DNA of 64,000 nucleotides from Sycobia sp. Sy_11 (lineage: Eukaryota > Arthropoda > Insecta > Hymenoptera > Epichrysomallidae): NCBI GenBank assembly GCA_018907035.1, contig JACCIC010000039.1, forward strand, positions 1,436,501 to 1,500,500, written 5' to 3'. Below the pieces are notes generated by a model. It worked only from the letters and a program-made list of their open reading frames with translations. It was not told the DNA's origin and ran no database searches. Each line of letters begins with the position of its first letter. The stretch's first letter is position 1. Positions 51,464-64,000 of the stretch are shown here, one piece after another. Made by a program: the position numbers and the translations under genes.

Positions 51464-52420
51464 TGCAGAGAGGAGGTGGGTAGAGAAATCCGTGAGGGAA
51501 ATCAGAAACAAACGACGACGCGGACGCGGCCGCCTGGCTCCTCGCTCGCCTCCTTCGAGCGACAGGGGAAATCGACCGGGAGCTCTACTGACCTTTTAAA
51601 AAGTTGAACGACGAAGTTTCGCCCTCTCTCGCTCAAGGACTCCCACCCCCCCCCCCTTCTCCCATCCGCCCTTCCTCGCCACTCCTTTATGTTAATTTGA
51701 AGACGAATGCGACGGCAGCGCTGTGACGGCCCGGTAACTTGTTTCCTCGACCTGAACTTGAAAAACTTGCGCTCCCTCTCCCCTTTCTCACCACTCTTTC
51801 TCTCTTCTTTTTCTCTTGAAATTAGTAATTTATAATATATATATATGTTTAATATCGATTCTATACAAGCTTTCTTGCATTCTAACGGTTTAGATAATTC
51901 ACGCACGAACGAAGAAAGAGAATTACTGTCAGGAAGGATCGATGCTTGATATAACTTTAAATGTAATTCTAAATTTACAGACGGGTCTAGAAGTTCCAAA
52001 TTTCCGAAAACTCCGGGCATGAAGTTGGTATCAATTAGGAATGCTAATTGCAGGAAAAGTATTAGTTTAGCTGTAAGTCCCCCTGAAGAACTCGATATGA
52101 TATTTCTTTGAGCGACATGGCAAGTTTATCTACGTATAATTATGGATGGTAATTTGTGATAGGTAAACCCAATCATAATTAATCCATAACGTGAGAAATA
52201 AAATATGAACAATAATATAGATCATCGAATTTATTAAGTCTTCAAGAATGTAAAGCAACGTTAGTAGTTGAATCCATCTTACGTAGACTCTTAATTCAAT
52301 CTTATCCGTTCTACAAATAGCAATATAATGTAGCTTATTAAACTGTAGTCTGTAGGTATGTATTATTATTTATTTGTAGATATATAATATTTAGTATTAT
52401 TTAGATGTAGTTTACAAGCA

Positions 52421-52440
52421 TATGTATGTATATATATATG

Positions 52441-52486
<46 letters not shown>
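52421..52486. repeat. (TATG)/(TA)n microsatellite
   Basis: TATG variants lead into a 42-bp pure TA array (52445-52486). Confidence 0.97.
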
Positions 52487-52490
<4 letters not shown>

Positions 52491-53278
52491 GTACAATATT
52501 TAGTAATTAGTAGAAATTACGTCTACTACGAAACACGTGTGCTTTCTCTATCTCGCTCGGACGAACTCTGGCCGTATTCCCTCTCCCGGCGACAGTAACG
52601 CCTCGCGACTGCACGTACGGTCCATATACACGTATTGTATATGTACACGAACACATTTCAAACTGTTTCAAACTAATTACGAACTATAGAGGTAAACGCT
52701 TTCTACAATAACAAATAGTGATTTGGAGTTCCTTAAGTCACGATGCTAAAAACCAGGTAACTCTTCGTCATTCCCAAGTCAAGTTGTTGTTTGAAACTTA
52801 TTTTGCCACTTATACTGCATACGGTAACATTCGCGACGTCTTTAAAATCCGAAAACTCTTCAATATCTAAGAAATTCGCAAAGTTCGAATGGTTGCCAAG
52901 GATACTGGGCCGGATAAAAATTTTATAACGACTCTCGACTGTATACGCGTGACGAGAGTACTGTAGAAAATTCAAATGTTGACTTAATGAAAGCGACTGC
53001 GACGCGAAATCCGGTTTAGAATGGAGACGATGGCGAATTCAAATTCTGAACGGCAAAGTTTTCAACTCGAATTTTGCGTAGGTGTCAAGTCCCGCTGAAA
53101 ATTTAGCCTTCATTAAGTTACTTCAAATTTTTATCAGATACGGATGATGAATTTGGCGAAAACTGAGTTAGGTAACTCTGATTACCTTGAAAATGAGTTC
53201 TGTGAAGTTTTAGGATTTAACGTTTTACCAGTCCCAAGATGTAGTACACTTCCTTCAATTAGCGATGAAATTGAACAT

Positions 53279-53337
53279 ACTTCATAGTTGGATGAATTTT
53301 CATAATGATAAACTTCATAGTTGGATGAGTTTTCATG
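53279..53337. repeat. two-copy 33-bp tandem duplication
   Basis: The unit beginning acttcatagttggatga at 53279 recurs at 53312 with one mismatch in the first 25 bases. Confidence 0.85.
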
Positions 53338-53849
53338 ACAGTGCTTGATACTAGGAAAAAAACGTAATAATATTTAAGAAAGAAAAGTCTATTTATCATA
53401 AGTTCGTAAATATATAGTTTCTTCGTTATTGCCGTTTGAGTTTTGCACATGATTTTCGTAAATTATCATACAATTGCCAATAATTGAAAAATTATATATT
53501 AACCAACGTCTAGTCTATCTAATTTACCAAAAATAACACTGCATACATTATTTTAATAATCAATTGTCTTGGAAATGGACGGGCTTTAAGTCCTAAAGCT
53601 GTGCAGGATTCATTATATAGCTAATCAGAATTACCTTAAAAAATCCGAATGAAATGTTCCATACATATCTGTCAGTCTCTTCTTGTGGGCGAAAAATTCC
53701 GAATTGGATCTTTTCCTTTGAAACATTGAGATCGTCCCCATACCAAATTCTGAAATTTACAATATTCTATAAATATTATAGTGAAATGTTCCATGTGATT
53801 GCATAATCTTTCCTTACTGCAACCAAATTATGATCCATCATGCATCTAT

Positions 53850-54560
53850 GTATGTCTCTCCGTCGTAAGCCGCATTCCTTGCTTCTGCCACCCCCTGCCC
53901 GCGCGCCGAATCCAGCCGAGCAGCGCCTCGGGGGCTTCTCGAAGAAAGCGAACAAGTGGACGTTCCCGCGGTATTGCCAGCCGATTACAATCGCGGAAGT
54001 ATTTCGCTCGGCACAGTTCTACACTTGGTGGAACCAAGGCGTCGGCGCGATTCACGTCTGACACCCGGAGGTATTGGCTTTCCCACCCGTCCCAACCTTC
54101 GCCCTCGAACCGGGCGACGGAATATATTTCACTCTTATTCCACGGAGATTTATCGATTAACGCGTTGCGAGCCCGCGCCCGATATTTCAGGGATGAGTGG
54201 AAAGGAGCGCGACGCGATAAAACACTTATTGATCGGCGCGCTCCGCCCTGGATTGGCGAATGATCGATCGCCGGGCCACTGCCGTCTGGCTCGGGAAATT
54301 AATTTGGAATGGGATTTGGCCCTTTAATCAAGCGATCGAAGTCAGCGGGGCCAATAATGATGGCACGGAAAATTTTTAAGCGGAGCCTCGTAGCCCCGCG
54401 AGGGGCGGAGGTTCCCGAGCTTCCAGCGATACTACCGAGGATTTCCGATATTTACGAATGTCACATTTGTTACGTAGCTGCCCTGTCTCGAGCGAACGGG
54501 GAATTCGAAATACGTCATTCTTTAAATACGACGCGATATAAATCCGCGCGAAACGAATGT
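53850..54560. other. non-repetitive GC-rich patch
   Basis: High-complexity CpG-rich DNA with GATCGATC and TTAAT cores, flanked on both sides by AT-rich DNA and free of microsatellites. Overlapping open frames exist on both strands, none with a recognisable domain. A regulatory element is possible. Confidence 0.25.
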
Positions 54561-54824
54561 TTCTCGAATTAGCTCAAAATTTAAAGATAAAATCTGGTAA
54601 AATATCAATGATGAAATATGCAAGGAGAAATGAAGCAAGTGACGTAAATGTGTGTTATATAATTATTGTGAATTATAAGTTAAATATATTAAATATGGAC
54701 GTAATTATCGTCTGTGCTATTTTTTTTTAAATAAACTGTAACTCGTTATAAAATGGTTTATATAGCACATTAAAGATTATTGAAATATCGCCGACTACTT
54801 TTATTTTTGACCTACAAATTATAG

Positions 54825-54827
<3 letters not shown>

Positions 54828-54879
<52 letters not shown>
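54828..54879. repeat. (TA)n microsatellite
   Basis: 52-bp pure array. Confidence 0.98.
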
Positions 54880-54881
<2 letters not shown>

Positions 54882-55583
54882 CAATAATGAAGTGGAAAGA
54901 AATGTCCTTTCATACAATATTTTACTTAATTTTCGTAATTAATGATTTGTTAATTTATTTTCAATGTGCGCTGATTTTGATGAAAATTAACATTTTGAAA
55001 GCGCTCCGCCAGCACAAAATGAAAATACGCGAATATCGTGCCGTTTGTATGGGAAGCATGATGCTCTTGTCATTATATAATCGAATCTTTGATTTGTATT
55101 AATCAACAGTTAATTTACTTCCAGAATTTTCATTCGAGTGAGAGTATTAATATACTTTATCGATTAAATATTCAGCTAATGGATTTAGTCACAATTTCCC
55201 CTAATGAGAGCTGATCGTTCCCAATTTGAATAAAACCTGTTTCAAACGAAAACCACGGGACCGAGGATCGAGGAACAAAGTCTATTTGACGGCCTCAATT
55301 AGACGTGCTCGTATTCTCCATTCTTTCGGAAAACGTCCTTTTCGCGCGCTAAAATTTTATCCTCTCCTTGCGTCATTCTCCCCCCCCCCGCACCGAATTC
55401 TTCCACCGTCAGATTCAAATATTTATTTTACGAATGGTGCATTTGCAAAGGAACGCTTCGGGGAAAAAAATTGGGCTCACTTGCCTTAATATAGGGCTTT
55501 CTAATATTTTACAATGTACTTATCGCGCGGAAGGATCCGGCGTTTTGGCTTTTTTAATGTACCGCGTCGGTAAAGTGCACCTC

Positions 55584-55585
<2 letters not shown>

Positions 55586-55635
<50 letters not shown>
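55586..55635. repeat. (TA)n microsatellite
   Basis: 50-bp pure array. Confidence 0.98.
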
Positions 55636-55636
<1 letters not shown>

Positions 55637-56228
55637 CGTATTCTGTAAGTAAGGGGCGCGTCGAATCAATGGTGGCCCCGGTCTCTTTGTACGATCCGCG
55701 GCGTTTTAATCGAAACTTTAATGCTGCTTTAGAAAACGCTTTCCCATCCCCCCCCCCCACCGCCACGCCTCTCCGGGACCACGGTTATTTTCATTAAACT
55801 TTTAAGCATTCGTTAGCAAGTTTAACGCAACGAACTTTTTGCCAATCAGCATTGCTTGCTACCCGCCCCTTCACCGCCAACACTGGCCACCTCTAGCTCC
55901 ACCGAATTTCAATTGTGCAAACCGAAACCTTTTTGAAAAGCTATCCCCCCGTGAAAATCTAATTAGTTTACTCGATTTCGTAATTTTCGATTGAAAAAAA
56001 GAAAACCATCATCGAGTTGCGAGCGAGTGGGAAGGATTGGTGGGGGGAGGGGGGGGCGAAGGCTTTCACTTACTGATCTAGAAAAGCAGCAAATTGGATT
56101 ATCGATTCCTTTATTATTGAGCGCATCTGAAATTCTGTAATAAAACAATTCGGTTTCCGGTCATGCCGGTTTAATTTATTAGAATCCAATTTCCTGACAC
56201 GCCCGTCACTGCCCTGGCGGAAAGGGGC

Positions 56229-56231
<3 letters not shown>

Positions 56232-56273
<42 letters not shown>
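56232..56273. repeat. (GA)n microsatellite
   Basis: 42-bp pure array. Confidence 0.97.
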
Positions 56274-56277
<4 letters not shown>

Positions 56278-57284
56278 AATTACCAAGCCTGGCAGCCGCC
56301 GAACGAGCAAGAAAATCTTGGCAATTTAATAACACGGTTATGCACACATGATTAACGTTTAAAGTTCCCAGACACGTTATCCGACTATATTCATTTGAAT
56401 GAGGTCGATGGAAGCCAGAATGGGTTTGGCGGAGGAGGGCGAGGCAGGGGAAAGAAAAGACGGGGCGACGCGAGCGGCCGGAGCCGCCGGGGCGCCCAAG
56501 CTGCCGCATTGAAGTTTAATAGAATTTTTAAGCCGGCTCGCTCGCTCGCTCGGCCATCCGCCCCGTGCGCACGCGCACATTTTCGCGAGCCGCTCCCGAA
56601 TCGGAATAATTTACCGTAAAAAAAAAAAACAAAAAAAAAAGAGAATAACGCAGATGTCACCGTATGGAGAATTAAGGTTCATTGAAAAAAAAAAACAAAA
56701 AACAAAAAAAATATCCGCGAATTGCATACCGACGAAATGCTTAACAAGAGAGTACAGATGGGGAAAAAAGGGAGAAAGAGAGGAAGAGAGAGAGAGATAG
56801 AGAGAGAGAGATAGAGACAGAGGAACTTATGAGGACTCAAATATATATATAATGCACCCGAAGTAAATTGCAAGGAGACACCGTTGGTCTTGAGAACTGC
56901 GGGTGTAAGAGAAGGAGTGTGTTTGAGAACGAGAAAGAGAGAGTACGAGGTGAGGGCAGAAGAAACCCGGAGCTTTACTTCGCCGGGCGACAGCGGCGGC
57001 GACTGGCCCGCGGCTTTAATGCCCAGGCATAACGCCGTCATTATCTCCGCGGAAAGAAACGTAAGCGATGCTTTTGAGGGAACCGGTGGAAGGGGGGAGG
57101 GTAGAAAAAAAAAGAAAGAAGAAAAATAATAAGAAGAATAAGAAAAGAAAAAGTCGAGGGCCCTCCGAATTCTCGGGGCGTCTTGTTAAAATGATCACCC
57201 CTCCTCCTTCTTTCACTGCTGCCAGAGCGAGCGCCAGTAGCAGCCAACCTGTGCAGTGGTTCATTGTATAGTGAATTTCTCATC

Positions 57285-57291
<7 letters not shown>

Positions 57292-57328
<37 letters not shown>
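57292..57328. repeat. (TC)n microsatellite
   Basis: 37-bp pure array. Confidence 0.97.
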
Positions 57329-57329
<1 letters not shown>

Positions 57330-57723
57330 GCTCTCCTTTTAAAATTCAAGCGCGAATTTCCTCCGTCGCCGTTGTTGTCGGACCCAGCTCGTGGATTTTT
57401 TCCATCCCCCTCCCGCTCAGAGCGAACAAAAACGCCTGATTTAGTCGCAAATAAAGAGAAAGAGGAAGAAAGAAGCGAGAGAGAGAGTGAGAGTAGGAGA
57501 TCTTGCCATAATGCTCCTGTGCACGTCTCGCGATTACATTCGTTATGTTATATAGCGGTTTTTTTCTTTTTCTGTTGCGACGATTGCTCTCTTCTCGGAC
57601 CCGAATGGATATAATTGCACTGCTTCATTTTCGCCGCTCGTTATATCGGGGACTGAGACAGAGAGTTGCGGGAAGGAAGAAAATAATCACGATACATCCC
57701 TCAGTATCTAATTAAAGTCGATT

Positions 57724-57787
<64 letters not shown>
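57724..57787. repeat. (TA)n microsatellite with one early interruption
   Basis: 51-bp pure AT array at 57737-57787 after a short interrupted start. Confidence 0.97.
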
Positions 57788-57789
<2 letters not shown>

Positions 57790-57790
<1 letters not shown>

Positions 57791-59690
57791 CATCCTCCTC
57801 GAAAACAGACGAAGTTATACTCGGGATAACTAGTTAATAGACGGACCATAAAAACTGTTTTCAACCCGTTTCTATAATTTTCATTCCAAAAGTTCATTGT
57901 GTTATTTTTTAGATAAAGACACCGTGAATTAAATATGCAGAATGAATTATATTCATTGGAATTTAGCGAATTTCAATATACCAAATATTTTATATGAATA
58001 TTCAAAGATTTTATTAGATTTCGGTAAATTAATTATAAGTTAACTATACATACATATGAAGCTTTAATAATTGAAAAAAAAATTTCGACAAAGATAACCT
58101 ATAATCACATTGGTATCGGTAAATCCAACAATCCATATTTGTCGTCACATTGATTTCGTGTCAAGCAAAGTGTCACATCAACTATTCGCTTAAATAATTA
58201 AATTGCACAATCTGGATTTTGTAGCTCGCTATTAAAACGCCAGATCTTCAAGTCCTTCATCTGAAAATAATTCGAAACTGGTTGAGAAAGGGTGGGGGGG
58301 ATGAAAGAGAGATATATATAAAGAGAGAGAGAATTCATCTTCATTCGATTCTTAATTTTATCCCTTCTATATATCAATATTTCGACTTCCTGTTGAAATT
58401 CGTTAGTTGCCCATTTACCTTTAGAAGGCAATAACTAATTATTGAAAGATCGATACTTAACCGACCTTTCGATATTCCACAATTATATTTTCAAATTGAA
58501 TCATTCACAAGATTATAAATATACCACTTTAAATATACAACTGGCAAGGAGTAATCGAAGAAAATAAGCTTCAATTAGATTTATTTCGACTGAATGATGA
58601 AAATCATGCTAGATCTGATCTTATACTAGGTGTATTGAAAAATTCAAGAGGCATATTTTGTTATCAGCCGATAATTACGGTACTTTCTATAAACTCATCG
58701 CGATTTGACACACTTGAGTCAAAGCTCCATCCAATTCCATGATCCACTCAATTGGTGTAAATCTTTGTTCATTCGCCCAGTATATCTCGATAGTAATCGA
58801 AAAAGGAAAAAAATCATAAGGTTTTCAATTTTGTTCGTCGATGTCCGAGACACGATTCTTCTAAGATTTCCTAATAGGACGATGCCACGTTAAACCTTAA
58901 AAAGGCTGTTCTCGCTAATCTTCACATTGGAACGATTTGGCTTTGATTTCAACGTCATCGCCATAGCATTATTTGTCGCGATAACTGATTTTATCGAGCT
59001 ACTCGTGATAATTATTAACGTAGGTCAATACTTACTGATCGATATTCGTGCGGAGGTACTTCTGGTCGATATTATTATTCATTCTGGTCATTACCTTGTC
59101 AATACGTACAAAGCAATCGTTTCATATTTTCAGCAACTTTATAATAGTAAATCAATGGTCCTTCAAACCACTTCTGTACGCGATTGGTGTATTCTCGACT
59201 TTTCTTGAAATGCTTTACCACTGCTCAGCGTAGATTTGCAGTATGTGATTATCATACTTTTTTTTAACGAAGTTTTTAAAAGACGTTTTCGATGCATTCA
59301 ATGCCAAAGAATTTGACACTGTGACTGTATTGTCAGATGTGAGCGTCACTATATATCATTCAATGAAAATGACCCAAGCTACATTTATAAAAAAAGAGAA
59401 CTCAGGATTTCAGTGAAGACGATCCGACATTTAATTTTTAATGAAAAGGACATCAATTCGGGCGTGAACAGCGGCGATTCCATATGAAGCTTTTTAATAG
59501 CATTACGCAGTCTAAAAAAAATTTACCATCGATCAAAAAAAAAAAATTTTCGATTTGTATTTCATTATTCGTAAATTGATTGAGATATTTCGGAGCTCGT
59601 ATTCTTAACTTGTACATTGCTCTTGGGTGTGAATATGCTGTACGTAAATAGTGTACCAGCATAAGAAGAATAAAGAAATAAACCGTAACA
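57790..59690. other. AT-rich intronic DNA, possible old repeat
   Basis: A hydrophobic plus-strand open frame at 58927-59208 and a mariner-end-like phrase ctaggtgtattgaaaa near 58629 were examined, but neither could be tied to a family. Confidence 0.4.
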
Positions 59691-59808
59691 GAGTTGAAAG
59701 GGGTGCGGGGCTCAAGAGCCGCTCGCGCACGCACACGTCCGTATAATGCCGACGTATCGGACTTTTAAACTTTCCGGCTCGCGGGAGAACCGAGTGCAGC
59801 TGCATAGA

Positions 59809-59861
59809 CTTCTTCTTCTGCCTCTACTTCTTCGTCTTCTTCTTCTTCTTCTTCTTCTTCT
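59809..59861. repeat. (CTT)n trinucleotide tract
   Basis: Imperfect CTT repeat, the only sizeable trinucleotide array seen. Confidence 0.93.
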
Positions 59862-60100
59862 CCCCGCTCCTTCTTCTTTTTCATCTTCGTCTGCTTCGCT
59901 CGGGCGCGCCCACGGTAGCCCCGACTTTTTCGTTCGATAAGCCGGAGAAATTACTTTGCTCCCATTGCCCTCGCTCCCACCAGCCCAAGTAGGATCTTTT
60001 TTTTCTTCTTCCTCTTCTAGTTTTAAACCGTATAGCGTTTGCGCCCGCGCCACCTCCCGCGCCGTTCCTCCGCCGTTTGGCGAAGTTTTTTACCCGCAGC

Positions 60101-60130
60101 GGTAGGCGCGTACGCGCGTACGCGCCTACC
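60101..60130. repeat. perfect 30-bp GC-rich palindrome
   Basis: The 15-base half-site ggtaggcgcgtacgc is followed by its exact reverse complement. The inner 20 bases alternate purine and pyrimidine without a break. Symmetry ends at 60100/60131. Confidence 0.97.
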
Positions 60131-60284
60131 TCTTGCAAACTGTTTATGTAATTAAAACTCGAGTCTTCGCGAGTTCTCGCTGATAATATTCCGGGCCGGC
60201 GGGGGCAAAGGAGGCGGCGGCGCTCATCTCCGGCGAATCTTTGGCTCGAGCAAAAAACTTTCCCCCGAACTCACGGCGCAGGCA

Positions 60285-60287
<3 letters not shown>

Positions 60288-60320
<33 letters not shown>
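60288..60320. repeat. (CT)n microsatellite
   Basis: 33-bp pure array; another interrupted CT tract follows at about 60454-60490. Confidence 0.97.
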
Positions 60321-60323
<3 letters not shown>

Positions 60324-61011
60324 ATTATTGCGCCACTGGCAATAACTTGCCGCAAGCTAACTGGAGTACGAGGAAAGGTACCGGCGTGGAGAAAATTCAT
60401 TTTCAGATCCGTTATGGCTTAACGAGCCTATCTACCTCTTGGTTCTCCCTTCCTCGCTCTCTCTCTCTCTCTTCTCTCTCTCTCTCCCTCTCATTCTCTT
60501 GTTCACGCGCCTCGGAGTACGAAGAAGAAAAAAAAATAATAATGCAGAGGCAATTTTGCGCTTATGAAACGTCGCGCGGCGAGCTAAAACGGAACATGAA
60601 AGAGAATGAGAGGGACTCTTCGCGACTCCTCGCGACGACTCTTTGTTTCGCACCGGGTCACGGCGGCAGAGTAGCGGGGAGGCGCGAAAGGCAGTAAACA
60701 GAGGTGAGGCGAACTCGGCTAGTGTCTCTCGGAGTTTCATTTTTTTTTTCGCAACCGCTCCTCCCGCCGTGGCAGAGGCTCTATTTACTTCTACACTATG
60801 TATGCGCGGCGCGCTGATGTAGCCCCGGCCGCGACGAATACACACGGAGACAGGACGACAGTGCTCAAAGTTTCGAACTCCGCGTGTACATAGAGATGCG
60901 TAAGTATGTGCCCGACTTCGACGTCGGGTGCTCGGGCTCCTCCAGAATATGTGCAGGCGGAGTTTGACAAATCCTGCTTGGTGAATACATAGCGAGATCG
61001 AGGGAATGGCG

Positions 61012-61014
<3 letters not shown>

Positions 61015-61068
<54 letters not shown>
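61015..61068. repeat. (AT)n microsatellite
   Basis: 54-bp pure array at the right edge of a GC-rich block. Confidence 0.98.
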
Positions 61069-61069
<1 letters not shown>

Positions 61070-61071
<2 letters not shown>

Positions 61072-64000
61072 TTAGATCGGCAGATGATATACGTCTTCAA
61101 GTACTCTTTTCTTCTTCGTAAGTGAGCGAGAGACAAATAGATAAATAAATCGATGTGTATTCATTTGTAATCTTCTAAGCAAAAGGGCTATAATAATTTA
61201 CAAAGTATAAACAAGAAAATTGATACGGTAAAGAGAGGGAGAGAGAGAAAGAGAGAGAGAGATAACTACAGCTTGATCATAGATTAAATGCGTCTCCCTC
61301 GATTGCTCTTATTTATCATCGGGTATATTCTTATTCTTGTCGATATAGCGGGATTAAATATGTGTCTACGTACACGAGTTGAATAACTGCTCGACGCAGT
61401 CCAGAAGCTATATGCTCTTCGACCTTCTCTTATAAAAGTTCCATTCATAGGCGGTGGTCCACTTGGGTATCGATAATTTCAGAAGGAAATAAACTAAGAA
61501 ATGATTCGAACTTCGTTGTTTTATTAAAAAAGCAATAAAGTCCTACGTACACGTATATAAGCAACGAAAGTATAACACCTGCGCCGTCTTTTCCTTTTTT
61601 TTTATGGATAACTTTAAAAAAATTCAGCTTGGTATTTAATATGTGAAACAATTCCAAAATTTATCGCCACAAAGCCCGGATCAATTTATATAAAAGCTCA
61701 GGGAAGAATTTAAAATTCAGTTTTTGCAGAGAAGGAAATAAGCTCATTTTAAATTCATGGCCAACTTTTATATTTTTATGATTTATAAATTTTTTTAGAG
61801 CTCGATACCGTATTGTATAAATAACTAATTTTTAATTTCGTACGTTTAAATATAAAATAACATGCCTGTAACATAAAAGCCACCAATTTAGCTTGCGAGC
61901 GATGAAAGAAGAAGAATGTAAATTATGCAAAATCTCCCAAAATTCTTCATAAGTTTATAAAACAACTGTACGTTCATTAATATATAATCAATTGATAATT
62001 GACGTTGCAGTTGATCAAATATTATATATTTATATGAGGGATAGATAGAGAGAAATAAAAGCGTACTACTTTAACTCCATCGCTGAAAACTCAGGAGACC
62101 AATCAATTCAGAAAATCAAAGAGCCCACTCGACTATAAAGAATAAATGACCCAATTTCCTACTCAAAGTCTTAATAAGGCCCCATGAGGCCAAGATCTAT
62201 TTCTCAAGTAGGCATGACCTTTTTTATCAAAATTGAGATGAGCTCATCGTCCTTCAACCGATTCGTATATTCCTGTTATTCAGATTTAAATGAAAACTAA
62301 GATACTTAATCAAAGAAACAATATATTAACGATAAAACAGTAACGCGACAAGGAGATAAGCAAATATTTCAATTTGTGAATCGACCCGAAAAATTCTGTG
62401 AAATGAAAATGGACCTTCCAAAATTGAAAAATACCAAACTAATACTTCTGTATCCGTGTATTGGAAATAAAAAGGAAAAAACCAAAAATGCGCAAAATCC
62501 CGGAGGATATATGTGAAATTCGGATGAATCCGGCATGTGCATCCGGAATGTACGGGTGCACTATACTTTTAGGATCACGGGTAATACACGTGTCTACATA
62601 TATAGATAGATGTGTGTATATATATTGATAGATATATACGGAAGGATCCGTCAGGGACAAATCTTGGGTGGATCCACGGATTTTCCATCCGCGCGAACTG
62701 TCGGTCAACCGCTGTAGTTACATCACCTTGGATAAAATTTCCAAAATCGAAAACAGGTATTCAGAAATCATCAGAATTAATTTAGTGAAACTCGGTATAC
62801 GAAAACAAAGCTTGACTATAATAGTTTCATTAACACCACTATTTTCCGCCAACTGTTTTGCCTTTTACGTCACTTTCGAAGATTACAAAGCGAATCAGAA
62901 CACGGATTATTTTTTTAATCATTAGGAAAGAGAACATCGACAGGTCGAAACATGCAATGACTATGTTCCAGTTACTATATAAGAGAATGGCATGTCAATT
63001 AAGAAAACAATAAATAAGCGTAAAGTATCGGTACCTTTCAGAAGCAAAAACCCTAACAGGACAAGCGTAAATTTGTATTACTCACAACCATGATATAAAT
63101 CGAAGTAATTTTAAATAATGACAGTATCAATAAAATGAAAATATGTAATAAATTTGATTAAATAAAGTTAAAGATTAAATAAATCACAGGAATTAATAGA
63201 GCTTAAACCTAAAAGATAATGTGTTAAAAACCACAAATTATGGTATTGCACCGAAATTTGTAACAAAAAAAATATTCTTATATAATCAGCTACTTATTCT
63301 GAATTGGCACACCCAACCTTCAGGTGGTAATCATTGAAATGGTACCGTTAGTTAATAGATTTGTTAATACTTTTGTTCTCCAGATTTCTCCAATTTCCAA
63401 GAACTAAGTAGTAAAGTATACTTTTAAAAATTTTATAAACGTATTCTCCGTCTTACTGTATACTCATTTAATAAGCGAATGCTCCTAGGCTCTCTTCTAC
63501 TTACAATCGTTCCATTATAAGAAGATTTTCACTTCATCATTAAGTGCATCGATGAATAAATTGATACCATAGTTTTACGTAAAGGAATCTGAACCTGTCA
63601 AAAAAATTCAAATTCAAGTAGATATTCGAATGTTCAATTTCAGACATAAATGCAAGAATCTATGTATCTATTCCCCCTCCTCCTTCACATTGTAACTGTT
63701 GAAATTGATATGAAACTGTCGAAACGGCTGCCAGAAATTATGTATCTAAGTCCTATTTCTTCGCACTCTTTGTACTGAAGTAATAAATCTCATTAATTAC
63801 GTATCACCGAGTATACAGAAATTATTCTATAAACATAATATGCCGAAATCGTCGATTCGTCTTCGGTGCTTATCCAGATCGTATTCGGCGATTAAAAGAA
63901 AATAGGATGGGCAAACAAAACTCGAGTGCATGGAGAAATAAATTGGCTTTGAAACGGGGCTGCCGTATATCCTTTAATTATAAAGCATCGCTCTCGCTCG
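61070..64000. other. AT-rich intronic DNA to window end
   Basis: Short interrupted GA tract at about 61.24 kb; otherwise nothing recognised. Confidence 0.7.

Larger units (their letters stand above)
50480..51840. other. GC-rich block with CT/GA inverted pair
   Basis: CpG-rich, with a TATA-like ctatataaagcg at 50882, a (TA)n array just after it, and complementary CT and GA arrays. No exon recognised. Confidence 0.55.
55640..57660. other. GC-rich and purine-rich block, no gene recognised
   Basis: Contains (GA)n, (CT)n and A-rich tracts and several CpG-rich stretches; ORFs are compositional. Confidence 0.6.
41721..64000 (+). other. downstream intron (3' end outside window)
   Basis: Begins with gtgagt directly after the second exon and runs at least 22,280 bp to the window end. 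I looked for the FG-loop and second-Ig-domain exon expected next in a Dpr (the continuation after YECQ, an LVC-type cysteine, a YTC motif) and did not find it. Confidence 0.75.

Noticed and set aside
58629..59260. Possible second mariner (ctaggtgtattgaaaa start) and a hydrophobic open frame resembling a chemoreceptor piece
   Set aside because: No matching inverted terminal repeat was found and the translation carries no mariner or receptor signature.
1..64000. CRISPR arrays, bacterial operons, rRNA or integrated virus
   Set aside because: The regular repeats are simple microsatellites without spacers; no ribosomal RNA, capsid, polymerase or integrase-type sequence was recognised.

Overview
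The window is eukaryotic nuclear DNA, most likely from an insect and probably a hymenopteran (ant, bee, wasp or sawfly). The reasons are two short, well-formed exons of an insect Ig-superfamily gene separated by very long introns, abundant CpG, a patchwork of GC-rich and AT-rich blocks, and a very high load of pure dinucleotide microsatellites. The order is an inference; I cannot place the species. Nothing looks bacterial: there are no operons, no CRISPR array and no long complete ORFs.

The only gene I can support is a plus-strand member of the Dpr (defective proboscis extension response) family, best matched to dpr12. Two internal exons are present: 21951-22141 and 41559-41720. Together they encode one nearly complete V-type Ig domain (first Ig cysteine in the upstream exon; core Trp and second cysteine in the downstream exon). 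They join in phase 0 across a 19,417-bp intron. The signal-peptide exons (upstream), and the second Ig domain and C-terminus (downstream), are not visible, so the whole window lies inside one gene with at least 21.9 kb of intron before the first exon and 22.3 kb after the second.

Layout: 1-21950 is upstream intron, with microsatellite-dense GC-rich blocks at about 1-0.7, 1.4-2.4, 8.3-11.7, 12.7-13.2 and 15.7-17.1 kb and AT-rich, featureless DNA between them. The middle intron (22142-41558) holds a G-rich block right after the exon, a degraded mariner-like transposon at 27330-28417 with an inserted sequence, four (TA)n arrays at 31.9-33.6 kb, and GC-rich blocks at 31.9-34.8 and 36.4-38.6 kb. 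The downstream intron (41721-64000) begins with (GA)n and a long (TG)n tract, then alternates AT-rich and GC-rich blocks with further microsatellites.

Most open reading frames here are artefacts of (TA)n, (CT)n/(GA)n or (TG)n repeats (Tyr-Ile, Ser-Leu, Arg-Glu, Val-Cys strings). Three long perfect palindromes (30, 24 and 30 bp), a possible recursive splice site, strong orphan 3' splice sites, a degenerate hammerhead-like motif inside the mariner relic, and a TDP-43-type UG-repeat tract beside exon 2 are the main items for follow-up. I did not find a clearly new biological system.
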